Origin: Pseudomonas cerasi
GTDB taxonomy: Bacteria; Pseudomonadota; Gammaproteobacteria; Pseudomonadales; Pseudomonadaceae
Direction of reading: 5' to 3'
Length of the DNA stretch: 64,000 nucleotides
Assembly: GCF_900074915.1 (NCBI RefSeq)
Contig: NZ_LT222319.1
Span: 186,001 to 250,000, forward strand
Position numbers and translations under genes: made by a program. The notes under the pieces were generated by a model that ran no database searches, was not told the origin of the DNA, and saw nothing but the letters and a program-made list of their open reading frames with translations. Shown here one piece after another: positions 55,101 through 63,724 of the stretch (positions within the stretch are counted from its first letter, which is position 1; each line of letters opens with the position of its first letter).

Positions 55101-57545
55101 ATGGCTGCAAGTATCACCCTCGCCGGCGAGAAACTGATCGCCCAGAAACAAGCGGCCAACCTGCCGCTGACCGTGGCCCGCTTCGTGCTGGCCAACGTGC
55201 CCGGCCTCAATGTGAGCGGCCCGGTCAATCGCGCCGGCGTGAAGCCGCCAGCGGCCCAGATCGTCTACACCGCAAACATCACCCAGCAGGGCTATGTGAA
55301 CCCTAATCAGGTGGTGTACAGCCTGCTGATGGGCACCGATATCGGTGACTTCGACTGGAACTGGATCGGCCTGGAGACCAGCGACGACGTGCTGCTGTCG
55401 GTCGCCTACGTGCCGTTGCAACAGAAGCGCAAGAACGTCCTGCCTGACCAGATCGGCAACAACGTGACGCGCAACTTCCTGGTGGTGTTCGACGGTGCCC
55501 AGCAGCTGACCGGCATCAAGATCGATGCAAGCACCTGGCAGCACGACTTCACTGTACGCCTCAAAGGCATCGACGAACGCGAGCGGCTGAGCAATCGCGA
55601 TGTGTTTGGCCGTGCCTGCTTCTTTGATAGCGGTTTGAAGCTGGAGAAAGTCGGTAGCACTTACCAGCTCAAGGCGGGGGTGGCTTATGTCGAAGGAATT
55701 CGTCTGGAGTCGACAGCCGTCCTGCCGGTCGTCGTGCCGTCGGTGCCCAACAAGGCCTGGCTGGATGTGTCTCTGCAGCGCGATCACAGCGACGTGGTGG
55801 GTACGTTCCAAGTGGTGTTTGGCATGGACAAGGTGGATTACAACGACGGTGCCGGCGCACGCCATTACTTGGTGCCGTTGGCCGACTTGCCCACCTCATC
55901 GTTGATTACCGATCTGCGCAGCGTCGAGCCGATCATCACTGAACTGATCAAACACCTGGCCTCCCGGGTTGGCGACTATCCCAATCTGCGCGCCCGGGCC
56001 ACCACTAAAGATGACGTGAAGCTGGACCAGATTCCCAATGCGATCAGCAGTGATCCAACCAGCAACAGTGATCAAGTGTTGGCCACCACCAAAATGGTCG
56101 TAGCGGTACGCCACCTGCTCGAGGCCCTAGTCGACACCAAGCTCAACAAAAACGGTGGGAATGTCACGGGTACGATCAACACTACGCAGTCCATCGTGCT
56201 CAATAACGGTAGCAATGACTCGCCAGAGGTGCGCTGGGCGACGACGTTACGTACCGTCTTTGCTGATGTGTATAACCATACGTTCCGAATCTTTTCGACA
56301 GGCGTACCGGATCCGCTGAACCTGGATCTGGCCAACCAGCGTGCTTATCTGTTTGGCCGCGAGCCGTGGGACACCGGTAACTTCAATCCGGCCCTTAAAG
56401 CTGATCTGGCGGGGGCAGCATTTACCGGCCCGGTCAGAGTGCCTTCGCTACCGGCCACGACCAAGGACCAGCAGGCCGCGAACACTGCCTTTGTGCATTC
56501 GGTGGTCGCCGCCCTGGTGGACTCGTCGCCGGCGGCGCTCGACACCCTCAAGGAGCTGGCGACGGCCCTGGGCAACGATCCCAACTTTGCCACAAGCATG
56601 ACCAATGCCCTGGCGGGGAAACTGTCGACCAGCGGCGGCACGGTGACCGGCCGACTATACAGCCGCAAAGCAGATGCTCAACTCGGCGTTTGGGGATCTG
56701 CGGGCCTGGTTCTCGATTCGGATTTGCACCCAGCCATTACCTTTCATGCCTCTTCGCGTGGTGTGGCGCGGATGCTGGGGCTCCAAACTGACAATGAGCT
56801 GTATCTGGGCGGATCTGACCCTGGCCAGCCGCAGTACAAGCTGTACCACTCGGGCAACTTCAATCCTGCCGGCAAGGCCAACGTCGCCACCACCCTCGGT
56901 GGCTATGGCATCACCGACGCCTATACCGCCAGCCAGTCAGATGGGCGTTTTGTGCGGCTCGCGGGTGAAAACGGCTACACCGCATTCAGCCTCGGTCAGG
57001 TTCCTTCGCTGGCAGCGGCGGGTGCTCACAACCAAGGCCATGCCCCTCTGGCGATTGTGAACGGCAATAACCCGGCCGCTTCAGCAGTGATTACATTTCA
57101 TCGGGGCGGGTCCTACGGCACGTTCTTTGGTCTGGACACGGACAACCAGTTTGCTTTCGGTGGCTGGTCAGCGGGAAACGCTCGGTACCGTTTTTGGACC
57201 GAAGCCAACCGGCCGAAAAACACTGCCTCGGTTGAGGTCAACGGCTGGCACAAAGATGCTGACACCGGTCGCATCGAGCAGTGGGGGCGAGTCACTCTGG
57301 TATCGCCGAATGCCGTCGGGGCAGTGGCGGAAGCGGGGATTTATTTTCCGATGTCTTTCCCGGCCGCGTTCCACTCTGTGACGTTCGGCATTGAGGCGGT
57401 CGGAGAGACCACTGAAATTGCCGAGAACCTGGTGGGGTTTCATAGCTCTGGCTTGGGCGCCATGACCGTACGCGTTCAACGCGTTGCCGGCAGTAACTCA
57501 AGCAACACCCCCATCACCATCCACTACCGCGTAACGGGGAAATAA
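55101..57545 (+). CDS. Tail fibre protein (DUF3751 N-terminal domain)
   Basis: This is an 814-residue fibre. Residues 1 to about 150 form the baseplate-anchoring domain (ITLAGEKLIAQKQAANLPLT, MGTDIGDFDWNWIGLETSDD). A repetitive shaft follows (GGNVTGTINTTQSIVLNNGS, NFNPALKADLAGAAF, GNFNPAGKANVATTLGGYGI). The end is a receptor-binding or collar domain (EVNGWHKDADTGRIEQWGRV, SVTFGIEAVGETTEI). It is intact and would set host range. P. syringae tail fibres are often exchanged between phages and tailocins. Confidence 0.92.
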   Translation: MAASITLAGEKLIAQKQAANLPLTVARFVLANVPGLNVSGPVNRAGVKPPAAQIVYTANITQQGYVNPNQVVYSLLMGTDIGDFDWNWIGLETSDDVLLSVAYVPLQQKRKNVLPDQIGNNVTRNFLVVFDGAQQLTGIKIDASTWQHDFTVRLKGIDERERLSNRDVFGRACFFDSGLKLEKVGSTYQLKAGVAYVEGIRLESTAVLPVVVPSVPNKAWLDVSLQRDHSDVVGTFQVVFGMDKVDYNDGAGARHYLVPLADLPTSSLITDLRSVEPIITELIKHLASRVGDYPNLRARATTKDDVKLDQIPNAISSDPTSNSDQVLATTKMVVAVRHLLEALVDTKLNKNGGNVTGTINTTQSIVLNNGSNDSPEVRWATTLRTVFADVYNHTFRIFSTGVPDPLNLDLANQRAYLFGREPWDTGNFNPALKADLAGAAFTGPVRVPSLPATTKDQQAANTAFVHSVVAALVDSSPAALDTLKELATALGNDPNFATSMTNALAGKLSTSGGTVTGRLYSRKADAQLGVWGSAGLVLDSDLHPAITFHASSRGVARMLGLQTDNELYLGGSDPGQPQYKLYHSGNFNPAGKANVATTLGGYGITDAYTASQSDGRFVRLAGENGYTAFSLGQVPSLAAAGAHNQGHAPLAIVNGNNPAASAVITFHRGGSYGTFFGLDTDNQFAFGGWSAGNARYRFWTEANRPKNTASVEVNGWHKDADTGRIEQWGRVTLVSPNAVGAVAEAGIYFPMSFPAAFHSVTFGIEAVGETTEIAENLVGFHSSGLGAMTVRVQRVAGSNSSNTPITIHYRVTGK

Positions 57546-58145
57546 ATGGAGTTCTTTTACGGTCGCCCGTCGGGCGGGTTTTACAGCAGCGCGAGCCACG
57601 GCCCCCGATCCATCACCATCGATGACCCAACCTTCGAACGACCGAAGATCCTGGTCCCGGATCCCGCATACATCGCGGGCGACCACAGCCAGGAGGAGTC
57701 CGTGCCGATGATCGAGATCGATGACCTCGGCGTCCCGGTGCCGCAGATTACCGTCGACAATCCGGAATGCCTGCTGCCCCCGGCGAGCGATCTGATCGAG
57801 ATCAGCATAGAGCACTACCAATCCTTACTGGAGGCACAAAGCAACGGCATGCGTATCGGCCTGGATGACAGTGGTCGACCTGCTGCTATTGCGCCGTTTG
57901 GTCCCAGCATCGAGACGCTGCGCGAGAATGATCGTTGCTGGCGGGACTATCAGCTCAAACAGACCGATGGGATGGTCAACCGTCACCGTGACGAGCTCGA
58001 AGCGGGGCAGGCAACGACGTTGTCGGTGGAACACTACATGGCGCTGCAGGCCTATCGTGGCGCGCTGCGTGATTGGCCGGAGCATTCGTCGTTCCCTGAC
58101 ATTTCAGCCCGCCCATCAGCCCCGACCTGGTTGGTGCTGCCATGA
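57546..58145 (+). CDS. Tail fibre assembly protein
   Basis: The 199-residue protein has the N-terminal fibre-assembly pattern FFYGRPSGGFYSSASHG and the C-terminal YMALQAYRGALRDWPEH motif of fibre assembly chaperones. It abuts the fibre gene (start directly after its stop) and overlaps the next gene by ATGA. It acts in fibre folding and attachment. Confidence 0.85.
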   Translation: MEFFYGRPSGGFYSSASHGPRSITIDDPTFERPKILVPDPAYIAGDHSQEESVPMIEIDDLGVPVPQITVDNPECLLPPASDLIEISIEHYQSLLEAQSNGMRIGLDDSGRPAAIAPFGPSIETLRENDRCWRDYQLKQTDGMVNRHRDELEAGQATTLSVEHYMALQAYRGALRDWPEHSSFPDISARPSAPTWLVLP

Positions 58146-59068
58146 GTTGGACCAACATCAAGTTTCGCTGGCCGGCACAAGCCACTCAATGGATGGACCA
58201 GATGGCCGGCGCTCGCAATCTTATCCAGGGCGAAATGCTCAGCACTGGGGAACGAGTCTCCAAGCTAGCCGACATCGCGACCACCAGCCCGGGGCCGATC
58301 GGCGGCGCCGCACAAGCGGCGATCAGCGCCGGCCGTACCGCCTTGGCGGACCAGTTCGAGAATGTCCCGTCGTGTATCGTCGTGACGCCATTCCAGCACG
58401 GGGTTGGCCAGGGCAGCGGCGGCCACCAGCGCTTTTTGTCCGCGCCGAACCTGCTACAACTACTGGCTGACAAGCTGACGGACACCACTGACGCTGTCCG
58501 CCCTCAAGGTCAGCAAAGCGCCTTGGTGCTGATCTTCCTCGCCACGCGTCTGGACCAGCTTGCGGCGACGTTGGGTCGGTTCAACGTCGTGCTGCCTATG
58601 CCGGACCTGGTGCGCGCCGAACGTCGGGCCGAACACCTGGCCAAGCTGGAGGTGGAAAAGTGGGTCATGCCGATCGCCGGGCAAATGCCGCTCTGGAGCC
58701 AGTTGCCGCTGCAGCGGTGTCCGATCACCAAGCTGGCCAGCCAGTCCATGGCCGGCCAACTGGCTGTACTTGAGGGCTATGCTGCTGACAGCTCGCCCAT
58801 GGCGGACCTCGCAGATCTGCAGGCACGAAAGAAGGCGCAGGCCCAGGAGCGCGATCAGCAGCTGGCCGACCTGAAAGCCCAGTTCACCAACAGTGCCGAC
58901 GACGTGTCGATCCAGTCTAGGATGCTGGGACCGGGTGACCTGGGCCAGCTGCGCCGCGAACTACTCGAGGGCGAAGCACCGGGCCATGAATGGCCGCTGT
59001 GTGCCGGCGCGCTGCTAGTGGGATCTGCAGAGAGCCTGAGCTTTGTCCAGGAGCTGGTGGGCCTATGA
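58142..59068 (+). CDS. Prophage tail-region protein of unknown function
   Basis: The 308-residue protein has no motif that I recognise: WTNIKFRWPAQATQWMDQMA at the start, a hydrophobic ALVLIFLATRLDQLAATLG, a helical Lys/Gln-rich segment (ADLQARKKAQAQERDQQLAD) and the end HEWPLCAGALLVGSAESLSF. It is co-oriented and overlapping with baseplate genes on both sides, so a structural or assembly part of the baseplate is likely. Confidence 0.75.
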   Translation: MSWTNIKFRWPAQATQWMDQMAGARNLIQGEMLSTGERVSKLADIATTSPGPIGGAAQAAISAGRTALADQFENVPSCIVVTPFQHGVGQGSGGHQRFLSAPNLLQLLADKLTDTTDAVRPQGQQSALVLIFLATRLDQLAATLGRFNVVLPMPDLVRAERRAEHLAKLEVEKWVMPIAGQMPLWSQLPLQRCPITKLASQSMAGQLAVLEGYAADSSPMADLADLQARKKAQAQERDQQLADLKAQFTNSADDVSIQSRMLGPGDLGQLRRELLEGEAPGHEWPLCAGALLVGSAESLSFVQELVGL

Positions 59069-59595
59069 CGCTGCTACTCAACGGCGAGCAGATCATCGGC
59101 CACCGCATGAAGCTGACGGCCAACCTCAAGATTGAGGCCGACGAGCTGGGCGGCCAGACATCGGCAACCGACAAGTCGCACAAGGGTTTCAAACCCAAGA
59201 CGCTGACCGTCGCGCTGACAATCCCCTACAAGGCCCTCGAGGACCTGCGCACGATCATGCGCCTGGCCGAGGCGACTGCAGGCGGTGGCCAGCTCCAGAC
59301 CTACCGCATCGTGAATGACACGGCCAAGGCCTTTGGCATCCGACAGGTGACGTTCTCTGACGGGGTCAGTGCCCGTGAGGACGACACACTGGCCCAATGG
59401 ATCGTCCAGTTCACCCTGAGCGAGAAGCTATCCAACCCGGAGAAGGTCGAGAACCGGCGCGCCGGCAACGGCGTAACGTCGCAGTCAGCACCAGGTGACG
59501 GTGTTGCAGGCAGCGGATCGGGCACGCCCGAAGAGCTGACAGGCTTTGAAGCGGTGCTCAAGAAGGTGGACACCTATCTGGGCGGCACGCCATGA
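59065..59595 (+). CDS. Baseplate complex protein
   Basis: The 176-residue protein has LLLNGEQIIGHRMKLTANLK, DKSHKGFKPKTLTVALTIPY and GIRQVTFSDGVSAREDDTLA, in the style of LysM-less baseplate or tube-adaptor proteins of Mu/P2-like phages. The ATG at 59065 is chosen for overlap with the preceding stop; the open frame upstream lies within that gene. A Gly/Ser-rich tail precedes a short helix at the end. Confidence 0.75.
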   Translation: MTLLLNGEQIIGHRMKLTANLKIEADELGGQTSATDKSHKGFKPKTLTVALTIPYKALEDLRTIMRLAEATAGGGQLQTYRIVNDTAKAFGIRQVTFSDGVSAREDDTLAQWIVQFTLSEKLSNPEKVENRRAGNGVTSQSAPGDGVAGSGSGTPEELTGFEAVLKKVDTYLGGTP

Positions 59596-60302
59596 GCATG
59601 AAGCTGCACAAGGTGCTGACGATCGGCGGCGTGACTATGCCGCTTATCAACGACGATGTTCGTCTGGACCTCAAGAGTCCGGGCCGTGCCGCGTTCACGA
59701 TCAAGGCCGGCGTTACCGTCAAAGGTTTGGTCACGTTCGATATCGGCTACAACGAAGCGGTCCTGCAGCGTCATTTCATTGGCTACGTCGAACGCTGCAC
59801 CGCCACCAACGGGATCGAGCAGGTGGTGCTGTGTCGTGAGTTAGCCGCGGTGCTGGCCAACCCGTTGCCCATGAACCTACGCCACGTGGATCTGCGCGCT
59901 GTGCTGGCTGATATCGATAGCAAGACCGGCCTGCGTTTCCGGGTTCCGGATCAAGCCTACACACGCGTCAAGACGCCGTTCTTCTACAACTTGGCCGCTG
60001 GTTATCAGGCGCTGGACAGCATGGCGCGGGTGTTCGGCATCAAGGACTTTATCTGGCAGCAACAGGGTGACGGCGAGATCTACGTCGGTGCCTGGGCTGA
60101 CAGTTTCTACGGCGCTCGGTCGCCGTTGCAGTTGCCGGTTAACCTTTTCGACGGTTACCAGGGCAGCCAGAGTGCCATGATTGCGGCCTTGCCAGGCCTG
60201 CGTCCGGGCGTATCAATCAACCAGGGCGAGCGGATCACGAACGTGACGCTGGTCGGCACACAGATGGCTATCAAATGGACGACGCAATCAAGCGCAGCGT
60301 AG
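59592..60302 (+). CDS. Baseplate hub protein (gpD-like)
   Basis: The 236-residue protein has HKVLTIGGVTMPLINDDVRL, NGIEQVVLCRELAAVLANPL, and TPFFYNLAAGYQALDSMARV with FIWQQQGDGEIYVGAW. Layout suits a short gpD/gp44-type hub. It overlaps the spike gene by 28 bp. Confidence 0.75.
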   Translation: MSMKLHKVLTIGGVTMPLINDDVRLDLKSPGRAAFTIKAGVTVKGLVTFDIGYNEAVLQRHFIGYVERCTATNGIEQVVLCRELAAVLANPLPMNLRHVDLRAVLADIDSKTGLRFRVPDQAYTRVKTPFFYNLAAGYQALDSMARVFGIKDFIWQQQGDGEIYVGAWADSFYGARSPLQLPVNLFDGYQGSQSAMIAALPGLRPGVSINQGERITNVTLVGTQMAIKWTTQSSAA

Positions 60303-61252
60303 AACGACAATTTCCTGAACTCACTGGTAGCTATCACCTACCGCGTTTCGCCAAGGTTGTGGCGGTGGCGGATGCGCCGGCCAGCGCCGGGCTGTGTGAC
60401 GACTTCCGCCCGCGCTTCTCGGTCGACCTGCAGGTGATGGGACCAGATGGCGAGATCGACACGACGTTGCCGGTGCTGGCCGGCGTGCCGCTGCCCATGC
60501 CGGTGGGTGGCGATGAGATGGGATTCTTTGCATTTCCGGAAGAGGGCACCAGCGTGGTGGTGTGCTTCGCTTATGGCCTGCCGCACAAGCCCTACATCCA
60601 GACCATCCTGCCGCACGGCCTGACACTGCCGAAGGTGCCCAAGGGCGACCAGGTGTGGCAGCACAGTGACGCCGTACAGCAGCGCGTCGACGCGGACGGT
60701 AACTGGCTGCGCAAGACTGACGGCAAGATCCAGGACCATGCGATTGAGCGCGAAGTCGACGCCATGACGAACACCGAAAGCTTCCAGAGTCACACCAGAA
60801 CGGTGGACGACCATTCGACCGAGTCAGTGGGTGGCGTGAAGAAGATCGAGGCTCTGGGAGCGCTAAAGCTGCTGTCGGGCGGATCTGCGAGTCTTGCCGC
60901 AGTAGATGACCTGCAGCAGGCGACTGGCCGGGATCTGAACCTGGTGATCGGGCAGAAGCACAACACAACGGTGGGTGGCGACATGCACGAACGGATTCAG
61001 GGACTGCGTGAGAGCATCACCAGCAAAAGCCAGCGCCTGCAGGCTTCAAAAAGCTGGGTCGGCTCTGAGGCAGTGAACATCTTTCAGATTGTGTGTGATC
61101 TGCTTGATCTAGTCCAGGAGATGAATGCCCAGCTTGCTGCCCATACTCATGGAGTATCGCCAGTCCCAAACAACGAATCCACTTTTACAGTTGGCGCAAC
61201 CAGGGCGACGCTGTTAGCAAATAAATTAAAGTTGGTTACAGCTCGAAGCTAA
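60275..61252 (+). CDS. Tail spike/baseplate puncturing protein (gpV-like)
   Basis: The 325-residue protein has an OB-fold start (RVERQFPELTGSYHL-like, then GVPLPMPVGGDEMGFFAFPE with EGTSVVVCFAYG) and a repetitive C-terminal part (TRTVDDHSTESVGGVKKIEA, NLVIGQKHNTTVGGDMHERI). The closing HTHGVSPVPNN resembles the metal-binding His-x-His tip of spike proteins. This is the last structural gene; its 3' 100 bp become AT-rich. Confidence 0.85.
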   Translation: MDDAIKRSVERQFPELTGSYHLPRFAKVVAVADAPASAGLCDDFRPRFSVDLQVMGPDGEIDTTLPVLAGVPLPMPVGGDEMGFFAFPEEGTSVVVCFAYGLPHKPYIQTILPHGLTLPKVPKGDQVWQHSDAVQQRVDADGNWLRKTDGKIQDHAIEREVDAMTNTESFQSHTRTVDDHSTESVGGVKKIEALGALKLLSGGSASLAAVDDLQQATGRDLNLVIGQKHNTTVGGDMHERIQGLRESITSKSQRLQASKSWVGSEAVNIFQIVCDLLDLVQEMNAQLAAHTHGVSPVPNNESTFTVGATRATLLANKLKLVTARS

Positions 61253-61314
61253 GTTGACTTTGTATTTGGGTTGTCAGTCCTCCTTTGTTATTGCTTAATA
61301 AGTAGGGCTAAGTA

Positions 61315-62100
61315 CTAACTTGGGTGGTGTACCTTCGGGCCAGTCCACCGGAATGTATTCAAGGTTCGTGTAAGTATATCTTGAAGAGCTGCCATGGACT
61401 GAGGTGTGATAGAAACATCACCAAATGATCCATCGGCCATGGTATACCCATACGATGAATCAGTGAGGTTGTTTAACACTAACCCGTTACCAAGGCTCAC
61501 TATCCCCCCTGGCCCAGTATCAAATGGCTTCAGATCCATAGTTTTATTGTTTCGTCCTAGTCCACGTAATCTGTCCTCCATATGATGCGCAGAATTCCGG
61601 ACCTCTCGAAGGTGCGGAAATACTTCAGTAATTTCCTTATGAAAGTTGGAGATTTCTTCGGGAATTTTCTCGATTTTTGATATGACACCCAAAAGCTTTT
61701 CAAATGAATCAAGAGCGTAAACAAAGGTTTGTGCGTAGATGGAGGGTAATTGAGAGTCAAATTCTTTAGGTAACTCTCCAGAGGCCCAGTGCTCTCTCTT
61801 TACGATTGTTTGGGCCTGAAGGTAAATATCTTGATATTTATCGTGATCATAAGTGAATGTTCTGTCCTGAGTCGTCGAACTCACAAGATCGCTAACTCGA
61901 GTGCGGTCCGCTTGCCACCTAGCTTTTGCTGTCTCAAAATCCCATTCAGATTGTGTCGTTTGATCAAACAGAATAAGAGCGCAGTTCGCCTTAGAAAATT
62001 CTGAGCGAAGACCACGTAAAAGGTTTTCGACATTCCGACACCAGTCTCTGTCTTCATAATCCAAAGACATCCCCGGGACAGTTATCTCAAATATATTCAT
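61315..62100 (-). CDS. AT-rich cargo gene of the prophage, unknown function
   Basis: The 261-residue protein is encoded on the opposite strand to the tail genes, with clearly lower GC and different codon use. It has no membrane segment; charged helices (RNVENLLRGLRSEFSKANCA, EKLLGVISKIEKIPEEISNF, EVFPHLREVRNSAHHMEDRL) and a beta-rich end (SYGYTMADGSFGDVSITPQS). EVRNSAHHMEDR resembles the RxxxxH region of HEPN-type helical proteins, but this is weak. Its position suggests a lysogenic-conversion or anti-phage cargo gene. Confidence 0.75.
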   Translation of the reverse strand: MNIFEITVPGMSLDYEDRDWCRNVENLLRGLRSEFSKANCALILFDQTTQSEWDFETAKARWQADRTRVSDLVSSTTQDRTFTYDHDKYQDIYLQAQTIVKREHWASGELPKEFDSQLPSIYAQTFVYALDSFEKLLGVISKIEKIPEEISNFHKEITEVFPHLREVRNSAHHMEDRLRGLGRNNKTMDLKPFDTGPGGIVSLGNGLVLNNLTDSSYGYTMADGSFGDVSITPQSMAALQDILTRTLNTFRWTGPKVHHPS

Positions 62101-62192
62101 GTTTAGTACCTAAAAAAGAAGCCTTAAATTTATTGGGTGCCTAATTTTTATGTAGGAGCATGCGCATAGCCTGTTTGTGTCTATATTTCGCA

Positions 62193-62492
62193 TCACTGAT
62201 GCCTGCACCACCATGACTGAGCATAGGCACAGCCGTCGACGTATTCAATCCCACTCAAAACGAAGCCGTTGTGAGCCATCGTAGCCAGTGTGACGTCCAG
62301 CAGATCCGGTAACCGCTTGCCCTCTTTGTGCATACCTGCATCGAGCCAGGCAATATTGGAATACCTGCCGAGGTGTTCACAGTGGGCCGATCTGACGATG
62401 ACGTTGCCCTTGATAGCCTGGTAGCAATCCCTTTCCTTTGGTTTCAGTGCCACACCTTCGCGCCTCATTGGAACGACCAGGACATGCATCAC
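62193..62492 (-). CDS. Hypothetical protein, second gene of SOS-type operon
   Basis: The 99-residue protein (PMRREGVALKPKERDCYQAI, CEHLGRYSNIAWLDAGMHKE, VEYVDGCAYAQSWW-like end) has no motif that I can name. Its start overlaps the stop of the upstream gene by four bases, so both should respond to the same LexA-type promoter. Confidence 0.72.
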   Translation of the reverse strand: MMHVLVVPMRREGVALKPKERDCYQAIKGNVIVRSAHCEHLGRYSNIAWLDAGMHKEGKRLPDLLDVTLATMAHNGFVLSGIEYVDGCAYAQSWWCRHQ

Positions 62493-62737
62493 GAACCACC
62501 ATCTAGTGCCGGAAGGTCCAACTGAGCCTCAATCGCATAGGCCAAAGCACCGTCAGCGAGCTCCAGCATGTCACTGAACTCTTCTGGACTGACGATCTGC
62601 AAGCTATGTAGCTCGCCCGCACGCTTGATCAAAATCTTGTGGTGGACGCCTGGAGTTGCAAGCAATGCTGTGCTGTCGTTGAGCAGCGAAGCCCATTTCG
62701 CCACTGCTGCTTGCTTCTCCGTGATCGAGGTGGTCAT
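62489..62737 (-). CDS. Hypothetical protein, first gene of SOS-type operon
   Basis: The 82-residue helical protein (EKQAAVAKWASLLNDSTALL, EEFSDMLELADGALAYAIEA) is of unknown function. A LexA-like box lies 22-37 bp before its ATG. Such genes at prophage ends are often DNA-damage-induced accessories. Confidence 0.72.
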   Translation of the reverse strand: MTTSITEKQAAVAKWASLLNDSTALLATPGVHHKILIKRAGELHSLQIVSPEEFSDMLELADGALAYAIEAQLDLPALDGGS

Positions 62738-63259
62738 GGGGGGACACTCTCAAAGATACTGTATGTACAAACAGTATGTTCAGGTACGGTACTTTTCCAG
62801 CGCTTTCCGATGAAATGACTGAGTGCACTCAGAAAATCATGGACGACAAAATTTGCTCAGGAATAAAAAAGCTTCGGGAAAAGCACTTATCCCCCTCCCG
62901 CCGACGGGCTTCGCGTCCGTTTTTTTTGCAAATCTCGATGCGGTGCAATGGCCCTTCAAGCCCAAGCGGGCCGTGGGCCTTTGCGGCTGATCAGCCATTT
63001 CACAGAGTGCAAAGTTTTGCAGAGGAATGCAGTGGGATTGCACTGTGGACCTTGGAAAGGCATTCAGGAGCTCCGTGCAGAAGCCCCCGGTTTCGTTGGG
63101 TGAAAAACTAAAAAAGACCCTGAGGCCAGGGTTTTCGAAATCAGGGTGCGATCAAATTGCACACCGATTTCGGTCACAGCCCCGTTCGCAGTGGATGGGC
63201 TGGAAGCCCTGAGCGACAAGGCTTGTGAGTCAGTTTGGAGGTTTCACTGCGTTACACAG
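62738..63259. other. Control and non-coding region at the prophage right end
   Basis: These 522 bp hold the LexA-like box (62759-62774), a perfect 14-bp palindrome CTGAGTGCACTCAG (62819-62832), a T8 run after a GC-rich stretch near 62920-62938, and a terminator-like hairpin ACCCTG...CAGGGT with TTTT (63117-63135). Overlapping frames on both strands between 62776 and 63111 lack ribosome sites; I do not call a gene. Confidence 0.5.
62759..62774. promoter_or_regulatory. LexA (SOS) box
   Basis: CTGTATGTACAAACAG matches the gammaproteobacterial LexA consensus CTG-N10-CAG, with extended symmetry ATACTGT...ACAGTAT. It lies in the promoter position of the two-gene minus-strand operon at 62193-62737. 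Confidence 0.8.
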
Positions 63260-63724
63260 TTACTCACGGGCTTGAAAAACCATGCACCTGACTGTTTTCT
63301 TCAATAAAACGCTGGCCACGTTCTTGTTGGCCTCGACGAATTTCGGCTTAACGGACTCGGTTAGGAATCTGCGGAGAGATGAGTCGATCTGTAGCCCGCA
63401 ACCATGCTTGTCCAGACGTGATTGCAGATCTTTGAAGTTGATCGCGAGCAACGACTCGGGTGCCGCCGAATGGTTGTACTGTTCGCCTTTGCCATCCAGC
63501 AGGTCGAGTGCTGACCAGAAGGGAATCAATGCGTCCTCAGCTGATTGTTCGGGCAAGCCAATGGTATCGAGGGCAGGTATCGGCATGCAGAGCAGCGCAG
63601 AAAAATGGGCGAGCTGGTCATAGATCGCCGAACGAAGCGCCATGCTCCTGGTTCGATTCAACTCCCTCAGGAGGAAAACTCGATGGCGGGACAACGCGAT
63701 CTGGTCAGTGACTGTCACCGCCAC
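63260..63724 (-). pseudogene. C-terminal part of a replication-type phage gene, cut by IS21
   Basis: The 154-residue frame is open right up to the left end of the next IS21-family element at 63725. Its end (LQSRLDKHGCGLQIDSSLRR, FVEANKNVASVLLKKTVRCM, VFQARE) resembles the C terminus of large phage or plasmid primase/helicase proteins (K-x-V-N-S...CWVF pattern), so the upstream body was probably lost to the insertion. The GTG at 63722-63724 is only a formal start. Confidence 0.6.

Larger units (their letters stand above)
45513..63724. mobile_element. Decayed P2-like prophage
   Basis: Genes in order: integrase remnant, early gene, broken ymfL, Cro, CI, Ogr, portal, terminase remnant | capsid remnant, M, L, R, S, chimeric tail frame, I, fibre, fibre assembly, unknown, baseplate complex, hub, spike, cargo, SOS operon, replication-gene end. 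Missing are the scaffold, most of terminase and capsid, lysis genes, tube, and most of the sheath, tape measure and J. It cannot form virions. The boundaries are approximate because integrase and att sites are disrupted. Confidence 0.8.

Noticed and set aside
62776..63111. Overlapping frames on both strands (PSRRRASRPFFLQISMRCNG on plus; QSHCIPLQNFALCEMADQPQ on minus)
   Set aside because: Both are of low-complexity translated-repeat character, lack ribosome sites and contradict each other. The DNA resembles a repeated intergenic sequence seen in pseudomonads (from memory).
45513..63724. Functional tailocin or inducible prophage
   Set aside because: The tube gene is absent and sheath, tape measure, J, terminase and capsid are broken, so neither virions nor contractile tails can be built. 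P. syringae tailocins also normally sit between trpE and trpG.
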